Source of the DNA: Rhodocollybia butyracea
Lineage: Eukaryota; Basidiomycota; Agaricomycetes; Agaricales; Omphalotaceae
NCBI GenBank assembly: GCA_015501585.1
Contig: JADNRY010000990.1
Span: forward strand, 1-19,470
Length of the DNA: 19,470 nucleotides
Reading direction: 5' to 3'
A model generated the notes under the pieces. That model was not told the origin of the DNA. It worked only from the letters and a program-made list of their open reading frames with translations, and searched no databases. Below are positions 1 to 7,511 of the stretch, one piece after another. The stretch's first letter is position 1. Every line of letters begins with the position of its first letter. The position numbers and the translations under genes are program-made.

Positions 1-134
1 ACGTTCACCATCACCCAAAGGCCCACTGGGCGTAACGCCGGTAACAACACCAACATACTCGTACACCCTCCCTTCTGCACCTTTAAAACCTGGTCTCTTC
101 TCAACGTTCAAATGTTTAGGGTGAAAGAGTAGCG
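1..134 (-). CDS. Partial exon of an unrecognised gene running off the left edge
   Basis: On the minus strand a clean 44-codon open frame starts after a possible splice acceptor (CCAG, ending at 135) and runs to the window edge. It encodes a hydrophilic stretch containing EKRPGFKGAEGRVYEYVGVV followed by TGVTPSGPLGDGER. The balanced composition, Gly/Val-rich turns and lack of low complexity look like folded protein rather than chance. I do not recognise the family. Upstream of the acceptor this frame meets a stop, so any earlier exon must lie further up, possibly in 140-780, and I could not link one. It lies downstream of the SDHAF3-like gene on the same strand. A chance open frame remains possible. 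Confidence 0.35.
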
Positions 135-786
135 CTGGCGGTGAATTTTAGACCCTGGCTGTGGTAACAGGATGTGTGAAGTTGGAGGAACGATGTCATG
201 GTCGTGTCTATATCGGAAAAGTAGCGAGTTTAATCAGGATATAGATTGGGTAACTGTATCTACGGAATCGAAGAAAAGAAACGTTGAAGAAACGTTGAAA
301 GTGATGATACCACAATTAAAGAACACTCGCAACCATCCTGCCTGCCAGTCCATTCAACAACTCTGAAGCAGAAACAGCGGGATTTCGAGGTAGAGTTGCA
401 TGCCGGACATTGTCGTGATGTCCCAGAGTTGAGTATGAACTTTATTGACTACGAGTAAACTGAGAGATGGTTCGTGCCGGGTTACGCTTCGACGACATCC
501 CCTTCGTGAATCCGAATGGAACGATAGAATAAGCTTGTAAAGTTAATCTCAGGGATCCTTGAGATATGCGTCATGAAGTGAATTGGGAAAGTACAGCGGA
601 TGGTAGAAGATTTTAGTCGACATTGCCGTAGAATTCGTACGACTGTCATATTGCCTCTCGACATAGAACGTGTTCTGAGAACACAGCGATTGAGAGGAAA
701 GGAAAAGGGAGCAGATAATTAAAGACGTACCTCATTGAGCAATACCCGGCATCCCAGAGCCATACGGCGCCGTGAGGACGAACGAG
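135..786. other. Stretch without an assigned gene, left of the SDHAF3-like gene
   Basis: No coding region is well supported. A weak minus-strand candidate exon follows an acceptor at about 677 (TTCTCAG). It reads about 41 codons, contains FYVERQYDSRTNS, and ends near 550. It could be preceded by a short frame whose ATG overlaps the SDHAF3 stop codon as ATGA. Nothing in it was recognised, so it is not called as a gene. The stretch may contain upstream exons of the partial gene at 1-134 or simply 3' untranslated and intergenic DNA. Confidence 0.3.
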
Positions 787-1396
787 TCATGGCTTTCCCA
801 AATCTTTCCTCTCCTCGGACTCGGAACGCCCGCTACCACTATCGCTCCAAACCTCCTTCGTGGCGTTCATCAACTCATACAACTGCCCTAGCTGTTCCGG
901 CGACATCTTTTCCAGCAAACCTGGATCCAACTTCTGCCCCGCAAAACTCTTTTGTGTGCCTTCTGATGCGGGTAGCGCCTGGAGGTACAGCTTCCACTGC
1001 GAGAGAAAGCCAATGATGTGGATTGGATTGGTCACGGCTTTGTGTCTTCGGAATTCTGTGCGGTGATATTGTGTGAGTTCCGGAGTTGGTACCGAGTAAA
1101 AAGACAGGACAAGAACAAGAGGATACGAGGACAGGTGGACAAAGACGATAGTGACATACCTGCTTTCACATAATCGTCCCTAGAAACCGCATCTCAGTTG
1201 GTAAATTACGATGTGACCGAAGGATTTGACGGAAAAGCCTGTAAATGTAAACTTTGTCTATACCATAGTATTCGAAAGCAAAGGCATTCGGAACGTACGG
1301 CTTTGGGGGTAGTAGTGCAGCATTGGCTTCTTGGAGATTTAACGGCTTGGTTGTCAGCGATGCTGCTCGTCGGATGGTTGTAACAGTAAATCGCAC
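787..1396 (-). pseudogene. SDHAF3: SDHAF3/ACN9-type succinate dehydrogenase assembly factor, frame broken twice
   Basis: Members of this mitochondrial matrix LYR-motif family help mature the Fe-S subunit of complex II. Three exons are visible on the minus strand: about 1299-1396, 1160-1238 and 787-1055. The introns are 1239-1298 (60 nt, GTACGT..ACAG) and 1056-1159 (104 nt, GTATGT..CAG). Spliced, they give IRRAASLTTKPLNLQ, then LFRQILRSHRNLPTEMRFLG (LYR-like start), then DYVKAEFRRHKAVTNPIH, IIGFLSQWKLYLQ and LDPGLLEKMSPEQLGQLYEL, which are family hallmarks. Two faults: codons LG and DYVKA are one base out of frame (GGG at 1178-1180 where GGGG would restore LGDDYVKA), and there is no in-frame ATG, since the duplicate copy has ATG where this one has ATT near 1390. 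The otherwise perfect coding and intron phases leave assembly error or very recent decay as options. Family identity is firm; functional status is uncertain. Confidence 0.78.
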
Positions 1397-2050
1397 GGTG
1401 TGAAGGAAAAGTCGCGATGGGCGCTTGAGTCATATATGTAGAATGGTCGGCCGGGATGTATCATCCCGAGTTTTCCCGAGCTTTCCGATGAAGCTTCATG
1501 GACTTCGGATAGATATCAGGTACATACATACGCGACACAAGGAAAACACGGTGAGCCAAGTACACGATATTATAGAGTAAAAGATGACAACATACAATAT
1601 AAATGGTCTAAACAAGAAAGGTTATTACGCCAAGTCTAAAGCCATCGCCTTTCAGATCCGTCTTGAGTAAGAGCAAGGCATTCCGAGACTCGCAGACGGC
1701 AAGATGTCCTCTCATACCGAAATTACCAAAGGACTAACGTGGTTAGGGGCTGCGCTGAAGAGGCTGTTTCGAACACTCGAATTGCAGATATACATGCAAC
1801 TCGAAGCGAGCAACGCGAATACCCATCGTTCAGCTTCGACCATGACGCTACTACACGTGGATCATCCTTATACCGTGTCTGCTGAGCGGATAAAGTCTAT
1901 CACAACGCCCCTAAACTCATCCGGTCTGCCAAACGACAGAACAGGTTAGTTTAGTGGGTAGCCAGGACCGTACTGAGAGCAGATACTTAACATACCTTTC
2001 TGTGTGTGCTAGATGAATATATCGAAATCGGGACCTCAGAACCTTCTGTC
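1364..2050. repeat. Junction repeat, copy 1 (ABHD11 tail - intergenic - SDHAF3 start)
   Basis: This segment aligns directly with 5257-5968 over its whole length with scattered substitutions and indels. Shared landmarks include GCTCGTCGGATGGTTGT at the left end, TCCCGAGTTTTCCCGAGC, CAAGTCTAAA, CGAATACCCA and ATGACGCTACTACAC. On the minus strand it holds, in order, the last two exons of an ABHD11 gene, an intergenic part, and the first codons of SDHAF3. Exon 9 is 48/58 identical between copies, and intergenic parts are more diverged. This copy is attached to the full-length SDHAF3-like gene. Confidence 0.88.
1868..2008 (-). pseudogene. ABHD11 3' fragment (last two exons only)
   Basis: A 13-nt exon (1996-2008) flanked by CTAG and GTATGT, and a 58-nt terminal exon (1868-1925), match the last two exons of the intact ABHD11-like gene at 5787-7236 in length, splice phase and sequence. 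The terminal exon reads PDEFRGVVIDFIRSADTV and then stop; the intact gene reads PNEFRDVVLDFIRPADTV. Homology ends at about 2050, inside the intron before the microexon, so the catalytic core is absent. It is a remnant made when this junction was duplicated, not a gene in its own right. Confidence 0.87.
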
Positions 2051-3217
2051 CAAATATGCTTGTTAGAGCGAGTCTGGAAACCGTAGTACAGAGAACCAAC
2101 CTTTTCATGATCTTTGCCTTGTTTTGGCCTTGTTTCCATTTTCCCTATCATCCCAGCTGCCAAAGACAGTTTTCAACACTGCACGTCAGAGGTTGTTGGA
2201 TAGCAGTTCGTCAGACTCATTATGACAAAGTAAGAAGGAGTAATTAAGAAAGAGTAACACCGTGGAACTCGAACAGCAAAACGTTCAAAAACGGTCAGGG
2301 GATATTCACTGTAGAATTACATTCAGGAGATAAAACGAAGATAAAACGCACTGGGTAGGGCAATCCCAACCAAATTCATGACAGCAGAAACTTGGCAGAA
2401 ACAGGAGAACTTACAGGAGAAGAATTCACTAGCTTTTCACGCAACCGCAAGCGGCAACAAGGGGTTCAAATTCATGAAGGAGAGGAGTTGACTTTCTCAG
2501 TTGCGCGTTCGAGCCAAGTCTCGAACTCTGTTCAAAACTGCCAAAGTTAGCCAAAAGTTAGCCAAGGCAAGACCCAATTAGGATTTGGAGACAGGAAGGT
2601 TTTTTCGAGTCTTTGTTTTGCTATATATCATATAGATGTCATGTTAAAGAGCCTCAAAAGTATAATGAAGAAGGGGAGAAGAGCAAATGTACGCCAAATG
2701 TAAACTTTCCCTCTTCAAATCCTAATCGGGTCCTTATTTATTAGGTTAAGCGCTCAGGTCCGTCGCTCGAAAAAGTCGAGGTTTCTTGTCTAACAACATC
2801 AACCCCCTACTAGGAGGGGACTGCTTTACTAGGCCTAGGAGCCTCTAGGAGCTTCGAGGATATAACATATGTTAGACAGGAGTTTTTGAAAATTGTTCCG
2901 TACCACCTCAAACCGCCTCATCCTGCCTCCTATGACCAATTTTCATATAAATAGTGCGTCTGGAAGTGTGTGGCTTAAGATTCACTGGCGCTGGTTCGGT
3001 GGGGTTCCTCTCTGTTTCTCTAGTAGAGCTCCTTCTTAGCCAACTCATGTGTCTTCAGCTCAACCTCTGGAAATTAACACCAAAAATCAAACAGACTCCG
3101 ATACTTATCTTGCCTCTACCTTTTGTATGTATCATCGGCTCTTCTTGCATTTTTTAGTTGGACTTACTCTGCATCCGAACCCCGATTCCACAGATACAAC
3201 GACAAACCAACTGAACC
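2051..3217. other. Stretch without an assigned gene, left part of the insert
   Basis: I see no convincing exon on either strand. The DNA is moderately AT-rich with small local repeats only, such as a doubled CAAAGTTAGC-like unit near 2539-2566 and a run of CTAGG-rich words near 2810-2860. The last few hundred bases probably contain the promoter and 5' leader of the plus-strand gene that follows. Confidence 0.4.
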
Positions 3218-3893
3218 ATGCCCCCAATGCTACAAGTTCTGCTCGCTTTATTGTGGGCATCGGCCTGCTTTCTCACTACTATTGCCTCTCCCGTCATTGA
3301 TTCCTGCCAACATTGGCGACAATGATCTGGCAGGGATGGCTAGGGTGGTTGAAAACAGACAAGCATTTAGTAGGAGGACCAATCCTGGTAAGTATTGCCG
3401 CTCATGTTTCCCAACTGGGATTTGAGGTTGATGCGCATCTTTTCAAACAGGACAATCGATTAAAGTTCCGGTTAAGCTCTGGATTGCGAACAAGGGTACT
3501 AGTCATGAACACTGGGCGCTCGTAATTGATTCTAAACACGGCTTTGACGCTCAAGTACCGCCACCGCTAGATCCATTTGAGAAACCTCGCAAATCAGAGC
3601 CATTGCTGATACCTCACACATTTGACTTCCGAGCGGAATCATCGACTGAGCAGCTTGAAGATCTTGATTGCGACGTGGTATTCAAAAACCAGCAGGAGAT
3701 GGATAAGGTCTTCTTGGAGTTGACGCAGATTCCCATGAAAAAGGTGCCAACCAAGGGTGGAAGTTGCATGGACTATGTACATATGGCATTGGGTGCGCTC
3801 CAGAAGGGAGGTCACATCGCAAAGATACCACCTATTTTTGCGGAACTCTTCAATCGAGATTACAAGAAGGTCATGGAAATGACTTGGGAGTAA
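3218..3893 (+). CDS. Possible permuted papain-fold (LRAT/NlpC-like) protein, with an out-of-frame secretion signal
   Basis: The well-supported part is join(3336..3387,3451..3893): ATG at 3336, a 63-nt intron (GTAAGT..ACAG) and stop TAA at 3891, giving 164 residues. Exon 2 has VPVKLWIANKGTSHEHWALV and, about 90 residues later, GGSCMDYVHMALGAL. A His-Trp-Ala strand followed by a Cys at a helix start is the order of permuted papain-like folds (LRAT, some NlpC/P60), so His and Cys may be catalytic. This is inference from motif layout. Just upstream, ATG at 3218 in a good context (GAACCATG) starts a typical secretion signal (VLLALLWASACFLTTIASP). That frame stops at 3318 and differs from the body frame. 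Either a base is lost or gained near 3295-3330, a small intron was missed, or translation starts at 3336 and the protein is cytosolic. No close named relative was recognised. Confidence 0.62.
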
Positions 3894-4136
3894 ATAAAGA
3901 TAACACATACATATATGTACTCAATTGTGTAAAATGCAGGATAATGCCAAAAAGAAAGGTCAACCAAGGAAGAACTGAACATCGTAGTCGTTGCTCCCTT
4001 TTTAATCTACATACTGTTCTATTACCTATCCTCCTATCATTAAGTATTCTCAGGTCCGCAATATATATCCTGGTATACATTTTTGGCCTGTGCGGACGAG
4101 CGCGTTCAGGCCACTGATCCTACTTCAATACACTAA

Positions 4137-4195
4137 GGCCCTGTTCGGGAACCCGGGTGGGGTGGGATAGGGTTGGGTAGGGTTGGGTAGGGTTG
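4137..4195 (+). repeat. Left terminal inverted repeat with (GGGTTGGGTA)n
   Basis: This is the G-rich strand of the MITE terminus. It has nine runs of three or more G within about 55 bases, so it could fold into a G-quadruplex. It pairs with 4537-4595. Confidence 0.88.
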
Positions 4196-4536
4196 ACTTT
4201 TGAGTCACATCAGGTGCTTGCCAGTGTTACATCTTAAAATGAGATTAGATTTCATTAGATTTTCTCACGACGAAGTTTTAAACAGCCTTCAAACGGCATT
4301 TCCTGGCATGCCTTCCTACCTGTACTAATGTGTTTTGGATAAGAAAAAGGTCTCCAATAGGCTCTATCATTGAATTGTTCTTATTTTCCAAGTTTGTTTT
4401 CAGCAGAATCGTATGGATTCACTAAGTTCAGAATGTTGGCGCTAATAACTTTCAGTTAGGCGCGCTGATAGCAAGATCACTGATGGCAGTGATTATCACA
4501 AGTTTATCGTATCAGGTCACCGTTTGTGACAATTTG

Positions 4537-4595
4537 CAATCCTACCCAACCCTACCCAACCCTACCCAACCCCACCCGGGTTCCCGAACAGGGCC
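4537..4595 (-). repeat. Right terminal inverted repeat of the G-rich MITE
   Basis: This is the inverted partner of 4137-4195, with three mismatches over 59 bp. On the plus strand it reads as a C-rich CCTACCCAAC repeat ending in GGTTCCCGAACAGGGCC. Confidence 0.88.
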
Positions 4596-4598
4596 TAA

Positions 4599-5001
4599 CT
4601 GGTAGCTTCAATGGTTGGTCTACAGTGGCACACTATAGGAATTTCAGGAATTTGATAAGTGGGCAAGTGGTAAGCAAGTAGAGTGATTGGATTACTGAGC
4701 TTCATGCTCAACTTCATCTTTACCCAATTTTTACCCAGAGCTCACACACACTTTATGGCACCTAATAAGGGCTTGCCATCTGCCCGGGAATTCGCACTTG
4801 GCCCCTCACTGAAGTGGATAACACATTTCACGACATTTGGTTCTTCTCTAATACGCTATTCATGTTGTCAATCCTTCTTACCTCAATTGGTACTAAGAGC
4901 ACGTCCCGAGCGAGTCACTGTAGTCACTATAGTATCGCCATGTCCAAAGAGAGTGCTGCCTTGTGACGATACTGAGGTTAGTTGTTCAAATCACTAGAAG
5001 G
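4599..5001. other. Stretch without an assigned gene between the MITE and the junction repeat fragment
   Basis: A plus-strand open frame of about 104 codons (4683-4997) is present. It has no recognisable domain, no splice context and a biased composition, so it is not called. Nothing else stands out. Confidence 0.35.
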
Positions 5002-5108
5002 AAGGCATCCCGAGAGCAGACGACTAAAAGTCTTCTCACACCAAAATTACCCTATACTAGTGGTTCCGGGTTGCACTGAAGAGGCCGTTTCATCGTGTGG
5101 GTGGGGAC
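5002..5108. repeat. Third, partial copy of the junction repeat
   Basis: This matches 5567-5672 closely (shared AAGGCATCCCGAGAGCAGA, CACACCAAAATTACC and GAGGCCGTTTCATCG) and, more weakly, 1673-1776. It covers only the intergenic part of the repeat. It resembles the neighbouring copy at 5567 more than the distant one, so it looks like a later local duplication of copy 2. Confidence 0.82.
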
Positions 5109-5256
5109 TTAATCCATAAGGAGCCTTTGACTAGCATTTTTGGGTACATTTGGGTACATTCGAGTCGAGAATGAGCTGCAAGGTCATGTACGGGGTGCGG
5201 GTTTGACGCTCAGCCTTGCTTGCCCGCGATGGCGATAGAGGACTGTTGGGTATGGT

Positions 5257-5283
5257 GCTCGTCGGATGGTTGTACAGTACATA
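5257..5283 (-). pseudogene. SDHAF3 5' fragment (start codon and about nine codons)
   Basis: On the minus strand the first codons, ATG TAC TGT ACA ACC ATC CGA CGA GC, align with the start of the SDHAF3-like gene at about 1364-1390 and then similarity stops. This fragment keeps the ATG that the longer copy has lost. No downstream SDHAF3 exon is present here, so it is a truncated duplicate start. Confidence 0.72.
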
Positions 5284-5968
5284 CGGCGAAGAAAAGAAGT
5301 GAAAAATGCGTCACGATGGGCGCTTGAATTACATAGAATCATCGGCCCGGAGATTAAACGACCATCCCGAGTTTTCCCGAGCTTTCCGATGAAGAGAAAC
5401 AAGCAGCCTTCCAGTATACTTAGATATCAAGTGAATAGGTGAGAAAAGGAAACACGGAGAGCAGATACAATTACTATAGAGCAAAAAGTGGCGGCGATAC
5501 AACATGAATGGCCTAAACTTGAAGCTTACAGGAATGCCAAGTCTAAATCCCTCGCTTCTCGTGAGCAAGGCATCCCGAGAGCAGATGGCTAAACGTCTTA
5601 TCACACCAAAATTACCCATACTATGTGGATCCAGATCGCACTGGAGAGGCCGTTTCATCGTATGAGTGGGAACATCGTCCGAATTGCAGAGATACACGCA
5701 CGTCGCACACGCAATGCAGTGAGCAACACGAATACCCACCGTTCAACTTCAGCTTCTACCATGACGCTACTACACCGTAGAGCATTCTACACCGTATCTG
5801 CTGGGCGGATAAAATCTAGCACAACATCTCTAAACTCATTCGGTCTGAGAAACGACACAACAGGTTAGTTAGTGGGTAGACGGGACCGTACAGAGAACAG
5901 ACAACATACCTTTCTGCGTGCACTAAAGGAATAAATCGAAATCATACCACAGATCAGAACTTCACCAT
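5257..5968. repeat. Junction repeat, copy 2 (attached to the intact ABHD11 gene)
   Basis: This is the direct-repeat partner of 1364-2050. It contains the functional last two exons of the ABHD11-like gene, the intergenic part, and at its left end the start of an SDHAF3 copy. On the minus strand, ATG at 5283 is followed by YCTTIRRA and then unrelated sequence. Confidence 0.88.
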
Positions 5969-7236
5969 AGAAGAGGTCATAGAACGGCAACTCACCCCAA
6001 TGGCCGGTATCCAGGATTTCAAGTCTCGAATTCGGGAAGAAACCTTGAAAAATTGGTATATTCGTGTCGTTTACGAATCTGAGAGAAGGTTAAGTTAGTC
6101 TTAGTCCTCAACGAACAACGCCGTACGAAACCAGTACAGAAACCATGTTCTTACCTGCCCCTTCCACCTTTCACCAAAAGTGTTCGTCCTTCATATGTCG
6201 CCTCGCCAGGGTCGTAAGGGAACGACCCAATATCCGGAATCGAATCACGAAGGATGTCCAAAGGTACCCGAAAGCGCGCATATTTTGAATCCAGGGAGGG
6301 TGTGATAAGCGTTGAAAGAAGGAAAGCCCTCGTCGCGGGATCCTAATCCGGATTATGAGTTGACTTGATATGGAGACGCGTAATGCTACTCACCTTCTCG
6401 ACCTCAGTCAACACCCCATCAGCCTCCTTCCGCGCAGTCGAACCACTCAACTTCAACTCCTCGATCCGTTTCATAGCGTCCAAATACGCAATCGTGGCTT
6501 TCGACACTCTTCCCTTGACCGGTGCGATATCTGCGACTATCACATTTTTGAGCAAGTCGGAGGGCAGGTCTGCATCCAACGCGAGGGTCATTACAGCCTT
6601 TCCACCCCTGGGCCAGTACAAGATAAGAAAAGTGGAGGAAACTAGGCAGGTAGCCGAGACGCACATCGAATGCCCTAATAATGATATCTCCGACAACCCA
6701 AGCTTCTGTATAAACTGAAGAACATCCGCAGCCATATGAGAGTAATCCATAGGCCTCGCATGTGGCGAGGTTCCATGATTGCGCATGTCCTGTACCAAGA
6801 CAGTGTCTAGCATCAGGCCTCAGAATTACAAGCCAAAACCCAGTTAATCTCACCACGGCATAAACCGGACAATTCAAAGCGCGCGAAAACGCCTTCGACA
6901 ACGAGTTCCAATTTCGTTTGAATCCACTAAGAAGCTAGAGCATCACTCGACAACGAAATAATTGCATTTCTTTTATCGTGGATACTCACAGCATCCCATG
7001 GACCAAGACGAGCGCACCGTGCGTTCTGTTACCGTCTGGAGGTATTACTTCGGCATAATCGAGTTCAACGGGTTTTATAGAAAATTTTTGGGTGTAGTTT
7101 CGTCTAGTTGTAATTGGAGAAAATGCGCCTGCATTCAGAGTAATGACCTAAAAAGTTGTGCGGCTGAGACTTGAGACGCACAGTGGTTGAGCCGCGCGAG
7201 TTGCGTTTTTCGAACGGATAAAGCAATGCTCAGCAT
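5787..7236 (-). CDS. ABHD11: ABHD11-type mitochondrial alpha/beta hydrolase, nine exons, intact
   Basis: Coding exons on the minus strand: 7148-7236, 6990-7103, 6854-6926, 6665-6789, 6394-6607, 6155-6342, 5996-6078, 5910-5922 and 5787-5844, giving 957 nt and 318 residues in one frame. The Arg-containing N-terminus (SVRKTQLARLNH) looks like a mitochondrial import signal. The fold is clear: oxyanion-hole region LVHGMLGFKRNW (63-74), family signature VDMRNHGTSPHA (92-103), nucleophile elbow GHSMGG with Ser133, and catalytic His294 in DTGHWVHAERPNEF. Human ABHD11 protects 2-oxoglutarate dehydrogenase/lipoylation, and the yeast relative is Imo32; a similar role here is inferred. Introns are 44-76 nt. 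The first donor (GTCATT) is weak, and the exon-3/exon-4 acceptor was chosen at GGTACAG because it gives VDMRNHG. Exon 8 is only 13 nt. The upstream 275 bp to the next gene contains CACGTG. Confidence 0.93.
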
Positions 7237-7377
7237 CGTAAGATCTTCTCTATGGCATATAGGCTTGGATTCTGGGCAGTGGAAAGAGTCGGAAAGGCGG
7301 ACACGGCAACATACGGCAACCGAAAGAACTACGTCACTGTCAGTTCTTTTCTTGCGGATCACGCGATTAGTCGCGCT

Positions 7378-7383
7378 CACGTG
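7378..7383. promoter_or_regulatory. CACGTG E-box upstream of the ABHD11-like gene
   Basis: A palindromic CACGTG lies about 142 bp upstream of the ABHD11-like start codon in the 275-bp gap to the next gene, with a TACGTCA (CRE-like) word nearby at 7330. Fungal bHLH factors bind CACGTG. A functional role is only a guess, since a hexamer can occur by chance. Confidence 0.25.
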
Positions 7384-7511
7384 TAAGCGTTGCTGTCTTT
7401 CTGAAATGAACTCTAACTTTCACTCTTTCAGAACGAAGAAAATAAGTACCCGAGCGACAATTCAAAAAAACTCCATGGACCATCTAGTACACATTCCACA
7501 CTTCTAGGACC

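Larger units (their letters stand above)
4137..4595. mobile_element. 459-bp MITE with 59-bp G-rich terminal inverted repeats (PIF/Harbinger-Tourist type)
   Basis: The left end, GGCCCTGTTCGGGAACCCGG, is repeated exactly in inverted orientation at the right end. The inverted repeats extend over 59 bp (4137-4195 and 4537-4595) with three mismatches. TAA flanks both ends (4134-4136 and 4596-4598) as a 3-bp target duplication, the kind made by PIF/Harbinger elements. The inner part of each repeat is a run of GGGTTGGGTA units. No ORF of note lies inside, so it is non-autonomous and would need a transposase in trans. The near-identical ends suggest fairly recent movement compared with the older duplications nearby. 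Confidence 0.9.

Noticed and set aside
482..664. 60-codon minus-strand open frame downstream of SDHAF3
   Set aside because: No family resemblance; an overlapping frame looks equally plausible, so neither was called.
1704..1949. Plus-strand open frame with partial similarity to one at 5623-5868
   Set aside because: The similarity is explained by the minus-strand ABHD11 terminal exons and the duplicated intergenic DNA; the plus-strand frame is a shadow.
2461..2480. GGTTCAAATTC resembling a tRNA T-loop
   Set aside because: No acceptor, D or anticodon stem could be built around it; no tRNA gene was found in the window.
4150..4195. TAGGGTTGGG repeats suggesting an interstitial telomere
   Set aside because: The unit is a 10-mer rather than TTAGGG, and it is present as an exact inverted pair at the ends of an element with a TAA target duplication, so it belongs to the MITE.
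4683..4997. 104-codon plus-strand open frame
   Set aside because: No domain, no homologue recognised, no flanking splice or promoter evidence.
5138..5160. Doubled TTTGGGTACAT
   Set aside because: Two units of 11 bp are within chance for a low-complexity patch.
5329..5739. 136-codon minus-strand open frame
   Set aside because: It lies over the junction repeat's intergenic part, has no recognisable domain, and its frame is not kept in copy 1.
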